Positions 56,513-64,000 of a DNA stretch of 64,000 nucleotides are shown piece after piece. Source of the DNA: Bradyrhizobium oligotrophicum S58 (lineage in GTDB: Bacteria > Pseudomonadota > Alphaproteobacteria > Rhizobiales > Xanthobacteraceae); assembly GCF_000344805.1 (NCBI RefSeq), contig NC_020453.1, positions 2,232,001-2,296,000 on the forward strand, in the 5' to 3' direction. The translations under genes and the position numbers were made by a program. Positions within the stretch are counted from its first letter, which is position 1. Every line of letters starts with the position of its first letter. Under the pieces are notes generated by a model. That model ran no database searches. It worked only from the letters and a program-made list of their open reading frames with translations, and was not told the origin of the DNA.

Positions 56513-56686
56513 ATGTTAAGCTGGGTCGTTACCTTCCTGGTTATCGCATTGATCGCCGGCATCCTCGGCTTCGGCGGCGTCGCCGGTGCCTCCATCGAGA
56601 TCGCCAAGATCATCTTCTTCATCGCCATCGTGCTGTTTCTGGTGTCGGCCGTCGTGGGCCTCGCCCGCGGCCGCTCCCGCGTGTAG
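56513..56686 (+). CDS. UPF0391 (DUF1328) small membrane protein, copy A
   Basis: A 57-residue protein with two hydrophobic helices: [21 protein letters not shown] (2-22) and [21 protein letters not shown] (30-50), and a basic C terminus ARGRSRV. This matches the UPF0391/YtjA family. It is preceded by AGAGGT. Copy B differs at three residues (L18P, I39L, S55T). Function is unknown; in other bacteria members are often stress-induced. Confidence 0.92.
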   Translation: MLSWVVTFLVIALIAGILGFGGVAGASIEIAKIIFFIAIVLFLVSAVVGLARGRSRV

Positions 56687-56718
56687 TCGGCCTCATCCCC
56701 TGACAAATGAGGTCGGCG

Positions 56719-56754
56719 AAGGGCGCAGTGCCTCGCAAGGGGCGCTGCGCCCTT
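56719..56754 (+). terminator. Hairpin terminator after UPF0391 copy A
   Basis: AAGGGCGCAG (56719-56728) pairs with CTGCGCCCTT (56745-56754), followed by TT. The same hairpin with one mismatch is found after copy B. Confidence 0.7.
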
Positions 56755-56918
56755 TGCGGCTCCTGCGACCCAGTTGGAGCCGGCGTGCCGGGCATCTCGG
56801 AGCGCGCGGATCGACTTGGGGGCGGTGCGGACGAAAGGGAGGATCCGATTGCGTCCGTTCGGGGCGTGACCTCGATCCTCGGAAGTGCGGTCCGTTTGCG
56901 CCAGCGGATCGATTCGGA

Positions 56919-58157
56919 TCAGCTCGAACAATTGATGATCCTGAGTTCGACGCGACGGTCGAGTGCGTCGCTCGGATCGTCGCGGCCGGTACCGACGATC
57001 ATTTCTCGAGATCCGCGGCCGCTGGCGATCAGCCGGCCCTCGAGGCTTCTGTCCTCGGCCAGGATCTGATCCCTGACATAAGCGGCGCGCAGGACGGACA
57101 GCCGGTCATTGACGCCGGCATATCCCGTCGCGCTGGTATGACCTGCCACTTCGAGGCAGACATGATTGGCGGCGGTTCGTTGCGCGATCTTGCCGATCCA
57201 GGCCTGATAGGGCGCGCGCACCTCTGGATCGGCGTAGAGCAACGTCGAGCCCGGCTTGAACAGAAACTTGATCGCGAGCCGATCGCTGTTCTTCAGCCCG
57301 AAATCGAGCAGCCGGTCGAATGCCTGCATGGCGAGTTGCGTGCGGCCGAGCTTGAGGGCCGAGAGGTAGATTCCGCTGTAGATGCGCAGCTGCTCGCCAC
57401 CGTCCATTCGCAGCGCGGTCTGATAGAGCTCGAGCGCGGCCTTGTAGCGGCCGGCATTGTAGGCCTCGATTCCCTCGTTGACCTGAGCCGAGGCGAGGAT
57501 GTGATTGGTATAGATCTGGTCGACGGCGTCGCCCGGCTTGGCGCCCTGGCAGCTTCTCACATAGGCCTCGGTGGCGGGGTCGTTGGTGTGGACCGGGCTA
57601 TCCTTGAAGAAGGGGACCGGTGTCGGATCGACGTCGTCGGGCAGCGCGCGCGCGACGCCCTTTGAGACGACCGTGTTACTGTTCAGATCGGCGATCGCAA
57701 GGCAGATCCGGTAGGCGTCGCGGGGGCCCGTAGGCAAGCCGTCGTTATTGATCGGGGTGAGGGTGCCGATCAGGACCAGCGGCTTTCGTAACAGCGAGGC
57801 CACCGTGAACGGCAGGGTGCGGATCCGGGGGTAGTTGGCCGCGATGAGCGCGGTGATGCGTTGCTGCTCCAGCAACGTTGCTGCCGATTGCACCCGGGTG
57901 ACGCCGTCGATCAACGGGTCGATCACCAGTTCGAGTTGGCCCGGCGCAGCGTCGTCCTCGAATTTGGACAGCAGGTCATGGGCCGCTTTCGACAGCGCAT
58001 TTTCGAGCGGCACGGGCGTTGGAGGAGGCGCGATCGCTGCCAATGGCGGCGTTGCCTGTGCCGACGGCGAGATCTCCAGCGCCCGGATCGCCGGAGCCGG
58101 ACACGCGACGATCAGCCAACAAAGTGCGAGCCCGATCGGGCCCTTGCGAAGAAACAC
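56919..58157 (-). CDS. Secreted TPR and OmpA-domain protein
   Basis: A 412-residue exported protein with a signal peptide (about 1-26, ending AIRA-LE). The middle has a domain resembling FlgO/LpoB-like lipoprotein regions (ALIAANYPRIRTLPFTVASLLRKPLVLIGTL), then TPR-like helices (EGIEAYNAGRYKAALELYQTA, about 235-255). The C terminus is an OmpA domain (IKFLFKPGSTLLY, CLEVAGHTSATGYAGVNDRLSVLRAAYV, DALDRRVELRI). It probably binds peptidoglycan in the periplasm. It lies between the two UPF0391 copies on the opposite strand, with its own promoter presumably in 58158-58300. Confidence 0.8.
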   Translation of the reverse strand: MFLRKGPIGLALCWLIVACPAPAIRALEISPSAQATPPLAAIAPPPTPVPLENALSKAAHDLLSKFEDDAAPGQLELVIDPLIDGVTRVQSAATLLEQQRITALIAANYPRIRTLPFTVASLLRKPLVLIGTLTPINNDGLPTGPRDAYRICLAIADLNSNTVVSKGVARALPDDVDPTPVPFFKDSPVHTNDPATEAYVRSCQGAKPGDAVDQIYTNHILASAQVNEGIEAYNAGRYKAALELYQTALRMDGGEQLRIYSGIYLSALKLGRTQLAMQAFDRLLDFGLKNSDRLAIKFLFKPGSTLLYADPEVRAPYQAWIGKIAQRTAANHVCLEVAGHTSATGYAGVNDRLSVLRAAYVRDQILAEDRSLEGRLIASGRGSREMIVGTGRDDPSDALDRRVELRIINCSS

Positions 58158-58822
58158 GACGTGCTCTCGTCAGAAGACAGATTTCAACCCATGGAATGAT
58201 TGAGGAATTTCTTGTCGAAAGCAGGTCGCTCAACCGTGGTTGGTGGATTTTCAAGTTGCACGAATCTTGCGCCCAGCGGGGGGTCTGGCCCAGACTCGCC
58301 ACACCTTCGCTGGATTTCGAATGCCCCACGGGCGTCCCACTGCCGCTCCTCGATCGCCTGATCCTGTTGAATGCATGACGATCGCGGCGGCTGCGCATTG
58401 CGCCGGCGATCGCATTTCGTCGCCTAGATTATGGCGGTCGGATCCAAGGCGTATGGAGGCGCCGCCCAGGTGTTGTCCGATGTTTGCTGAAAGTGTGGCT
58501 TGGGCAGGGTCCGTGAATCGTTTGCCGCGTGAGGATGTCTCGGCCGGCCCGCAGCTGTATTCCCAGTGAACTCGTTCGTGCAAGCGCGCTGCCCGATGAA
58601 CTCCGACGACGCGGTGCTGCAAGTCGAGAACGACCCGCGCGACGCGATGACGAGGCATTGCGGCCTAGCCAGAGGTCCTCCGGGAGCGATTGGCGCGTCG
58701 TCTGCGCCTCGCGTTCTGATCGGCGGAGTTCGCACGTCCCATATCCTCTCGTTGGCTCGACGTAACTAACAATGAGCAAGGGAGGTTGGCACCGGATGCC
58801 CACGTCGATCTCATTTCGGAGG
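58158..58822. other. Gap of about 665 bp, no gene recognised
   Basis: This region between the TPR/OmpA gene and UPF0391 copy B is less uniform in codon-position composition than its neighbours, and no frame has a domain, signal peptide or ribosome site. It must hold the promoter of the leftward OmpA gene and sequence upstream of UPF0391 copy B. It has no counterpart upstream of copy A, so it is outside the duplicated unit. Confidence 0.5.
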
Positions 58823-58869
58823 AAGCTCCGCGTCGCTGTGAACCGCAATCGAGAGACAGAGGTCGTGTC

Positions 58870-59043
58870 ATGTTGAGCTGGGTCGTCACCTTTCTGGTTA
58901 TCGCATTGATCGCCGGCATCCCCGGCTTCGGCGGCGTCGCCGGTGCCTCCATCGAGATCGCCAAGATCATCTTCTTCATCGCTCTTGTGCTGTTCCTGGT
59001 GTCGGCTGTCGTGGGCCTCGCCCGCGGCCGCACCCGCGTGTAG
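58870..59043 (+). CDS. UPF0391 (DUF1328) small membrane protein, copy B
   Basis: A 57-residue paralog of copy A with the same two hydrophobic helices. Proline at position 18 (AGIPGFGG) replaces leucine at the end of helix 1, position 39 is Leu, and position 55 is Thr (GRTRV). Many of the other differences are silent, which suggests the coding sequence is still under selection. The leader just upstream is nearly identical to copy A, so both may be expressed the same way. Confidence 0.92.
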   Translation: MLSWVVTFLVIALIAGIPGFGGVAGASIEIAKIIFFIALVLFLVSAVVGLARGRTRV

Positions 59044-59074
59044 TCGGCCTCATCCCTGACAAATGAGGTCGGCG

Positions 59075-59110
59075 AAGGGCGCAGTGCCTCTTGCGAGGCG
59101 CTGCGCACTT
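59075..59110 (+). terminator. Hairpin terminator after UPF0391 copy B
   Basis: AAGGGCGCAG (59075-59084) pairs with CTGCGCACTT (59101-59110) with one mismatch, and the inner GCCTC/GAGGC pairs perfectly around TTGC. TTT then TTTT follow at short distance. The convergent roadblock-like gene ends 33 bp later. Confidence 0.6.
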
Positions 59111-59142
59111 TGCGTTTTGGGCCTGAGCGTTTTGGGCCTCAG

Positions 59143-59787
59143 TCAGGCTGGTGCGGTCAGGGCCACCTGGACCTTGGCGAGCGCGGGATCGAGCGCCACG
59201 GAGGCAAGCCGCGCATCGTTGGAGAGTGCGGTCAAGGTGAGCGTCTGGTCCTGGACACGGAAGATCCGGCACAACGTCGTCGCCTCCGAGGCATCGCGCA
59301 GCATCACCGACAGCGGCGCGATGTGGTTCTCGTCGGCGATCTTCTCCGCGACGAGCGCAAGCCGCGTCGCCGCGGCTGCAAGCTGCTCGGTGTGATGGGC
59401 GGTGGTATTGGCGGCGAGCGGCAAGCCTTCCTCGTTGGTCAGCAGCACGGTCTCGAAGCGTCCGACATCGGCGATCTTGTCGAGCAGCGGCACCAGCTCG
59501 CGCCGCCGTCCCGGACGGCTTGCCAGTTGCGCGAGATCCAGCGAGATGCGCTCGCGTTCGACCAGCGGCGCCAGCACATCCTCGATCGCGCTGCGCAGGC
59601 TGGTTTCCCGCTCGGTCGCGTCGAGGCTGCTCCGCTCCTGCAACTGGTCGAGGCTCGCGGCCTGCAACTGCACCTGCCGCCGCAGCAGGTCGCGCGCCAG
59701 CACGCCCTGTCGGGCCCCGAACAGATAGCCCGAGGTGAGCAGGAGAATGGCGGCGCCCAGGCCGCTCACGATGGCATAGATCGTCAT
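59143..59787 (-). CDS. Membrane-anchored coiled-coil protein with roadblock-like domain
   Basis: A 214-residue protein: one N-terminal membrane helix (residues 1-24), a Gln/Leu/Arg-rich coiled coil (about 30-95: LLRRQVQLQAASLDQLQE), then a domain at about 100-210 that resembles roadblock/LC7 proteins (FETVLLTNEEGLPLAANTT, then LAAAATRLALVAEKIA). The assignment is by pattern and is supported by a true roadblock gene in the same set. The start ATG overlaps the stop of the upstream OmpA-domain gene (ATGA). It is the last gene of a four-gene leftward cassette. Function unknown. Confidence 0.72.
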   Translation of the reverse strand: MTIYAIVSGLGAAILLLTSGYLFGARQGVLARDLLRRQVQLQAASLDQLQERSSLDATERETSLRSAIEDVLAPLVERERISLDLAQLASRPGRRRELVPLLDKIADVGRFETVLLTNEEGLPLAANTTAHHTEQLAAAATRLALVAEKIADENHIAPLSVMLRDASEATTLCRIFRVQDQTLTLTALSNDARLASVALDPALAKVQVALTAPA

Positions 59788-60569
59788 GGTCGTTTCGCCG
59801 CTGTGAGTTGATCGCAATCGTCGACGCCGGCGATGCGCAGCACGGCCTTGCGATCGCCTGCGACCGCACCGGCATCGCCGCGCGCCTCGCCGGCTCCGGC
59901 GGCCCGCACCGAGATCCGCCGCGCCGGGATGCCGTCGTGCTTCAGCAGCTCCGCGATGGCCTTCGCCCGCGAATAGCTCAAGAGCACGTTCAGCTCCTCG
60001 CTGCCGCTCGCATCGGTGTGCCCCTCGATCACGAGCATCGCGTCGCCGTGTCGCGACAGCGCCTTGTGCAGGATGGCCAGCGACCGCTTCACGTCGGCCG
60101 GATCCGGTCGTGCGCTGCCGCGCTCGAAGCCGATCGCCAACGGTGCGAAGCATTCGGTCGTGGCCTTGCGCATAGGGCTCGGCGGTTCTGGAATCGCAAC
60201 TGTCGGCGGGGGAGCTGCCGCCGGCTCCGGCGGCGCAGCAGGTTTGATCGGCGCCGGTGCTGGTACCGGCATGTCCTGCAGTTTCGGCAGCGGGTCCGCG
60301 ATGCGCTCCTCGCGCACGGGCACGGGCGGTGCCGCGAGAGGTGTGCTTGCGATCGCGACCCTTGGTGGGCTCGCGAGGCCCTGCTGCCAAAGCGCGGCCG
60401 ACATCACGGCGATGAGCGTGCCCGCCACGCCGAAGGCAACAGCGAGCCAGGCGGGCGCCTCTTCGCCTGATACGGCGCAGGCATCGACCCGCGCTGCGGC
60501 CGGAGGCAACGGCACGCTCCGCGTCAGTGACGCCGCGGACGAGGACAGGTTCGGGGAGGGCGCCAGCAT
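59784..60569 (-). CDS. Inner-membrane protein with periplasmic OmpA domain
   Basis: A 261-residue protein with a cytoplasmic N terminus of about 38 residues, one membrane helix (PAWLAVAFGVAGTLIAVMSAALW, about 39-61), a long Pro/Ala-rich linker, and an OmpA C-terminal domain (about 140-250: IGFERGSARP, VIEGHTDASGSEELNVLLSYSRAKAI, RRISVRAAGAGEA). The layout is like MotB-type or other anchored peptidoglycan-binding proteins. It starts 1 nt after the stop of the di-iron MBL gene and overlaps the next gene, so it is part of one translational unit. Probably a wall anchor for the cassette. Confidence 0.83.
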   Translation of the reverse strand: MLAPSPNLSSSAASLTRSVPLPPAAARVDACAVSGEEAPAWLAVAFGVAGTLIAVMSAALWQQGLASPPRVAIASTPLAAPPVPVREERIADPLPKLQDMPVPAPAPIKPAAPPEPAAAPPPTVAIPEPPSPMRKATTECFAPLAIGFERGSARPDPADVKRSLAILHKALSRHGDAMLVIEGHTDASGSEELNVLLSYSRAKAIAELLKHDGIPARRISVRAAGAGEARGDAGAVAGDRKAVLRIAGVDDCDQLTAAKRP

Positions 60570-60570
60570 G

Positions 60571-61332
60571 TCAGCCCGCAGGCACCTTGAACATCGGCGT
60601 GATCAGGTCGATGCCGCATTCGAGCCCGGCGCACCACTCGATGAACTGGCGCGACATCGCCGCGTCCGGAAACAGCGCGCCGTGCTGCGGGGCGATGATC
60701 TCGATGTCGAGCGGCCGCACCATCTGCGCCCACGCCTTCATGACGCGGTTCGAGCACATGTAGCGGCGGTGGAAGCCTTCCATGAAGCGGATATGCGCCT
60801 TGAAGTCGCGCGTGACCGTGTAGTCGATGCCGATCGAAGCGCCGAGGTCGCCGCTGTAGAGGATCTTCGACACGGGATCGTAGAGCTGGAAATTGCCTTC
60901 GCTGTGCAGGAAGTGCGCCGGCAGCGCATACAGCTTGCTGCCCGCGAGATCGAACACCATGCCCTGGTCGGGAATGGGCTTCAGCCGGTCGGCGACGATA
61001 TGGTCGAAGCCGAAATGCGGCACGAAGCGGGTCCATAGCTCGGAGATGTAGGCGTCGGCATCGGTCGTCATCAACCATCCGTTGATGGCGGCCACGATGT
61101 CTGGATCCTGGTGCGACAGGAACAGATATTTTAGCCGCCCGCCCGAGAGCTGGCTGAAGGTCTCGCTAAGCACTCTGGAATAGACCTTGTGGCCGCCCGG
61201 ATCGAGCAGCATGCCGACACGGTCGTGGATGATCAGATGCTGGTTCGCCTGCACCGCGAGGTCGCCGGCGCCGAAATCCTCCAGCAGGATGTTCTTGTGA
61301 ACGCCGTCGTCATAGAGGACGGTATTGGCCAT
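60571..61332 (-). CDS. MBL-fold di-iron protein without flavodoxin (ODP-like oxygen-binding family)
   Basis: A 253-residue metallo-beta-lactamase-fold protein close to the di-iron half of flavodiiron proteins. Likely iron ligands are H74, D76 and D78 (SHQDPD), H143 (LHSEGN), D162 (YSGDLG) and H217 (APQHGALF); the H143-D162 spacing of 19 matches flavodiiron proteins. The His that follows the second Asp in flavodiiron proteins is Ile79 here. There is no flavodoxin domain, so reduction must come from elsewhere, or the protein acts as an oxygen or peroxide sensor, as the related Treponema ODP does. It is encoded between a roadblock gene and an OmpA-domain gene. Confidence 0.82.
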   Translation of the reverse strand: MANTVLYDDGVHKNILLEDFGAGDLAVQANQHLIIHDRVGMLLDPGGHKVYSRVLSETFSQLSGGRLKYLFLSHQDPDIVAAINGWLMTTDADAYISELWTRFVPHFGFDHIVADRLKPIPDQGMVFDLAGSKLYALPAHFLHSEGNFQLYDPVSKILYSGDLGASIGIDYTVTRDFKAHIRFMEGFHRRYMCSNRVMKAWAQMVRPLDIEIIAPQHGALFPDAAMSRQFIEWCAGLECGIDLITPMFKVPAG

Positions 61333-61386
61333 GAAACTACTCCCGCCGGCGCCGCGCTATCGCAGCGCGCCGGCTCTTTGACTGTG

Positions 61387-62217
61387 CTACAGCACCTTCT
61401 GCAGCGACCTGACGGCTTCGCGCATGTCGAAGAAGGTCAGCCCGAGCTTGCTGTTCTCGTTGGTGAGCGCGAGCAGCAGCGCGCCGCGCCCGGCGCTGAC
61501 CAGCACCGCATAGCCGGACTCGCCGCGGATGATGACCTCCTGCAGATGGCTGCGCCCGAGCTCCATCGCGGCGCGGCCGCCGAGCGACAGCAAGGTGGCC
61601 GTCATGCCGGCGACCCGCGTCTCCTCCATGTCGGCGGCGAGCACGCTCGCGATCATCAGCCCGTCCTCCGAGATCAGCGCGCAGGCTTCGACGCCGAAGG
61701 AGTCGCTCTGCAGCTTGCGCAGCACGCGGTTGATTTCATCGAGACGGGACATCGGCTTCTCCTCGACGGCGCGCGGGGCAAACTTGGAATGAAACTGACT
61801 TTGAGCCATGGCGGGATCCTGGACGTCATCGACTGTTGAAAGGGAAACGGGGGGACTATCGGCACGTTCGGCAAAAGAAGGGAGCGGATCGTCGGGCACC
61901 AGCGCCGTCGGGAGCGCCGGACTGTCCTCCGGCACCGTCAGCGCGCGGGTTTCGATGGTCTCGACGGCGTCGTCGAGCGCGCGTTGCTCCGCCTTGATGC
62001 GTGACCTGGAGACGGGCGGATCCATCGCCTGGAGCTGGGTCACCAGCGCCTGGCGTGCCGACTGATAGACTTCGGCCCGACGTTCGGGACGGGAGTCCGG
62101 AAGGTTCTCCATCGCGCGCGACAGCAGGATGAAGTAGTCGGCGGTGGTCGCGGGGACGGTCGCCACATCGTCCTGCGGGTCGTGCGCTCTGCTGAGCAGG
62201 CTTGCGAGGCGTCCCAT
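61387..62217 (-). CDS. Roadblock/LC7-domain protein with N-terminal helical module
   Basis: A 276-residue protein. Residues about 20-95 form a charged helical module (ADYFILLSRAMENL, then ARQALVTQLQAMDPPVSRSR) like an N-terminal domain that I recall from several rhizobial membrane proteins. A variable linker follows. The C-terminal 115 residues are a roadblock/LC7 domain (LDEINRVLRKLQ, then CALISEDGLMIASVL, GESGYAVLVSAG and LLLALTNENSKLG). Roadblock proteins usually control small GTPases such as MglA, but no GTPase gene is adjacent. The ATG at 62217 is preferred; a TTG 8 codons earlier is possible. It heads the cassette; a 54-bp gap separates it from the di-iron gene. Confidence 0.85.
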   Translation of the reverse strand: MGRLASLLSRAHDPQDDVATVPATTADYFILLSRAMENLPDSRPERRAEVYQSARQALVTQLQAMDPPVSRSRIKAEQRALDDAVETIETRALTVPEDSPALPTALVPDDPLPSFAERADSPPVSLSTVDDVQDPAMAQSQFHSKFAPRAVEEKPMSRLDEINRVLRKLQSDSFGVEACALISEDGLMIASVLAADMEETRVAGMTATLLSLGGRAAMELGRSHLQEVIIRGESGYAVLVSAGRGALLLALTNENSKLGLTFFDMREAVRSLQKVL

Positions 62218-62479
62218 CGCTCTCTCGTCAACTCTATGCAACTAACGATGCGTAAGGTTAGGTCGGCACCAGAGACGGCGCGAATGATCTGAATCAAATT
62301 AACTAAATTCGTGATGAGGCGGCGCATTCCCGCCTTCTTGTCAGCCGGGTCTGACCATCGTACCGCCTTGCTTGTCTCCGATGCGCCGTATTGCCGCCGC
62401 GATCGGCGCAACTGCGCCTCTGTTGCAGCCAGAATCAGCTACGATGACGTTCGGCTGATTGCGGTGCGGGGAGGGAATT

Positions 62480-63979
62480 GTGAACGTCCTGGAGTATCTG
62501 CAGCGCGATGCGGTCGCCCTGGCCGAAGCTGTCCGCGCCGGTGAAACGACCGCCGCCGAGCTCCTGCAGCTCGCCCTCAAGCAGAGCGAGCGGGCGCAGC
62601 CGCGGACCAATGCGATCTGCAGGCTGATGGAGCACGAGGCGCGCGGGCAGCTGGCCAAGCCTGCGACCGGCCCCTTCACCGGCGTGCCGTTCCTGATCAA
62701 GGACTGCGCGCAGGACTATGCGGGCCTGCCGACCGCCTATGGCAGCAAGGCGCTGTCTGGCGTCGTCGCGGGCGCGCATGCGCATGTGGTGCGGCGGTAC
62801 CTCGACGCCGGCCTCGTGATCTTCGGCAAGACCAATCTGCCGGAGCTCGCGCTCAAGGGCGTCTCGGACTCGCGCGCCTTCGGGCGCGTCAACAATCCCT
62901 GGAATCCGGCGCATACGCCGGGCGGCTCCAGCGGCGGCGCCGCGGCAGCGGTCGCCTCGGGCGTGGTGCCGATGGCGGCCGGCAATGATGGCGGCGGCTC
63001 GATCCGGATTCCCGCTGCCTGCTGCGGCCTGTTCGGCTTGAAGCCGTCCCGCGGCCTGGTCTCGTCCGGTCCCGGCTTCGCCGAGTATTGGTATGGCGCG
63101 TCCAGCGAGGGCGTGATCTCACGCAGCGTGCGCGACACGGCGCTGGCGCTTGACGTCATCGCGGGCGCAGAGCCCGGCGATCCTTTCCTCTGCGCCGAGC
63201 CCGGCGTGGTGTTCGCGAACGCCGCGCTGCGCGATCCGCCGCGCCTGCGCATCGGCATCAGCACGGCCTCGCCGATCGGCACCGAGGTGCATGCCGAGGC
63301 GAAGCTTGCGGTCGACAACGCCGTGAAGCTGCTGCAGAGGCTCGGCCACGAGGTCGAGGAGGCCACGCCCGACATCGATGGTGCGGCGCTGGCGACCTCG
63401 TTCCTGCACATCTATTTCGGCCAGGTCGCAGCGCTCGTCGCCGATGCACGCGCCAAGGGCGCCAAGCGGGAGGAGTTCGAGCTGCTGACGCGGGTGCTGG
63501 CGACGCTCGGCAGCGCGATCTCGGCCGGTGCGCTGACCACGCAGCTGCTCAAATGGAACGGCTTCGCCCGCGCGCTGGCGCGCTTCCATGCGCGCTACGA
63601 CATGCTGCTGACGCCGACCTTGGCGCATCCGCCGATCCGCCACGGAGAGGGCGATCCGAGCACGGCCGAGCAGACCTTGCTCGACATGCTCGACCGCGTC
63701 GGCCTGCTCGGGCTGTTGACCCGCTACGGTCTGCTCGACGGCATGATCGACAAGATCGCCCGCGACAGCCTGCAATATGTCCCGTTCACGCAGCTCGCCA
63801 ACCTGACCGGCACGCCGGCGATGAGCGTGCCGCTGCACTGGACCGCCGACGGCCTGCCGCTCGGCGTGCAGTTCATAGGCCGGCTCGGCGATGAGCTCAG
63901 GCTGTTGCAGCTCGCCCGCCAGCTCGAGCAGGCGCAGCCCTGGTTTGCGCGGCTGCCGGACTGGGTGATGCCGAGCTAG
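62480..63979 (+). CDS. Amidase-signature family hydrolase
   Basis: A 499-residue serine amidase. The Ser-Ser-Lys triad is visible: K74 (FLIKD), S150 (TPGGSSGG) and S174 (GNDGGGSIRIP), with the 24-residue spacing between the two serines seen in this family. The rest shows normal amidase blocks (GLFGLKPSRGLVSSGP, then FTQLANLTGTPAMSVP). Start GTG at 62480 with GAGGGA upstream. The family includes GatA, acylamidases and fatty-acid amide hydrolases; without GatB/GatC neighbours this is not GatA. The substrate is unknown. It diverges from the roadblock cassette. Confidence 0.92.
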   Translation: MNVLEYLQRDAVALAEAVRAGETTAAELLQLALKQSERAQPRTNAICRLMEHEARGQLAKPATGPFTGVPFLIKDCAQDYAGLPTAYGSKALSGVVAGAHAHVVRRYLDAGLVIFGKTNLPELALKGVSDSRAFGRVNNPWNPAHTPGGSSGGAAAAVASGVVPMAAGNDGGGSIRIPAACCGLFGLKPSRGLVSSGPGFAEYWYGASSEGVISRSVRDTALALDVIAGAEPGDPFLCAEPGVVFANAALRDPPRLRIGISTASPIGTEVHAEAKLAVDNAVKLLQRLGHEVEEATPDIDGAALATSFLHIYFGQVAALVADARAKGAKREEFELLTRVLATLGSAISAGALTTQLLKWNGFARALARFHARYDMLLTPTLAHPPIRHGEGDPSTAEQTLLDMLDRVGLLGLLTRYGLLDGMIDKIARDSLQYVPFTQLANLTGTPAMSVPLHWTADGLPLGVQFIGRLGDELRLLQLARQLEQAQPWFARLPDWVMPS

Positions 63980-64000
63980 CTATTTGTTCGCCGGCATGCC
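63980..64000 (-). CDS. Possible 3' end of a leftward gene cut by the window edge
   Basis: Read on the minus strand from the edge, six sense codons (GMPANK) end in TAG at 63982-63980, directly against the amidase stop. This could be the tail of a convergent gene, but six codons give no real evidence. Confidence 0.15.
   Translation of the reverse strand, partial: GMPANK

Larger units (their letters stand above)
56466..56757 (+). repeat. Segmental duplication, copy A (UPF0391 locus)
   Basis: About 290 bp including upstream leader, gene and downstream hairpin reappear at 58823-59113 with few differences. The match begins at AAGCTCCGCGTCGCT in both copies and fades after the terminator-like hairpin. 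Confidence 0.85.
58823..59113 (+). repeat. Segmental duplication, copy B (UPF0391 locus)
   Basis: Second copy of the segment at 56466-56757, in the same orientation, including leader, gene and hairpin. The copies are about 2.36 kb apart and enclose the TPR/OmpA gene. Confidence 0.85.

Noticed and set aside
59788..60390. Extension of the membrane roadblock-like gene across the OmpA gene
   Set aside because: The added part is an Arg/Ala-rich shadow of the OmpA frame; the ATG at 59787 starts a clean membrane helix.

Overview
The window is a GC-rich stretch of chromosome that looks like Bradyrhizobium or a close relative in the Alphaproteobacteria. The evidence is the codon usage, the protein sequences, the gene order around the cell-division cluster, a type-A RNase P RNA with alphaproteobacterial spacing, and several families of Bradyrhizobium-style palindromic intergenic repeats. 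No phage, integrase, transposase, CRISPR array or tRNA gene was seen. This assignment comes from recognising sequences by eye, not from a database search.

Layout. Positions 1-4.1 kb hold the 3' end of an ABC exporter, the RNase P RNA gene (minus strand), a DGPF/YCII protein paired with an ECF sigma factor (ECF42 type), and a peptidoglycan amidase. From 4.6 to 24.1 kb runs an almost complete division and cell wall (dcw) cluster on the plus strand: rsmH-ftsL-ftsI-murE-murF-mraY-murD-ftsW-murG-murC-murB-ddl-ftsQ-ftsA-ftsZ. It lacks mraZ at its head. A strong terminator follows ftsZ. Then come lpxC, bamD, recN and ligA, also on the plus strand. Together these genes make lipid II from UDP-GlcNAc, flip and polymerise it at the septum, build the Z-ring, and start lipid A synthesis and outer-membrane protein assembly.

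From 30.8 to 44.6 kb the content is mixed: a Bcr/CflA-type MFS exporter, aminopeptidase P, prmA, a solitary Flp pilin, a phytoene-desaturase-like FAD oxidoreductase, a membrane protein fused to a spermidine-synthase-like domain, and a complete ribose-type sugar ABC transporter of unknown substrate. From 44.6 to 53.5 kb envelope genes dominate: an L,D-transpeptidase, an ABC-2 exporter pair, two secreted serine-hydrolase-like proteins (one with LysM), a coupled Mpo1-like/epimerase/ICMT-like set, and an OmpA-domain protein coupled to a cysteine-rich repeat protein. A UvrD/PcrA helicase gene (53.6-56.2 kb) carries a palindromic repeat inserted in frame.

The last part (56.4-64 kb) has a duplicated UPF0391 membrane-protein locus flanking a TPR/OmpA protein. 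Next is a tight four-gene minus-strand cassette: a roadblock protein, a di-iron MBL protein without flavodoxin, an inner-membrane OmpA-domain protein, and a membrane-anchored roadblock-like protein. An amidase-signature hydrolase follows. The cassette is the best candidate here for an undescribed system, and the repeat inside uvrD is the most striking sequence-level observation.
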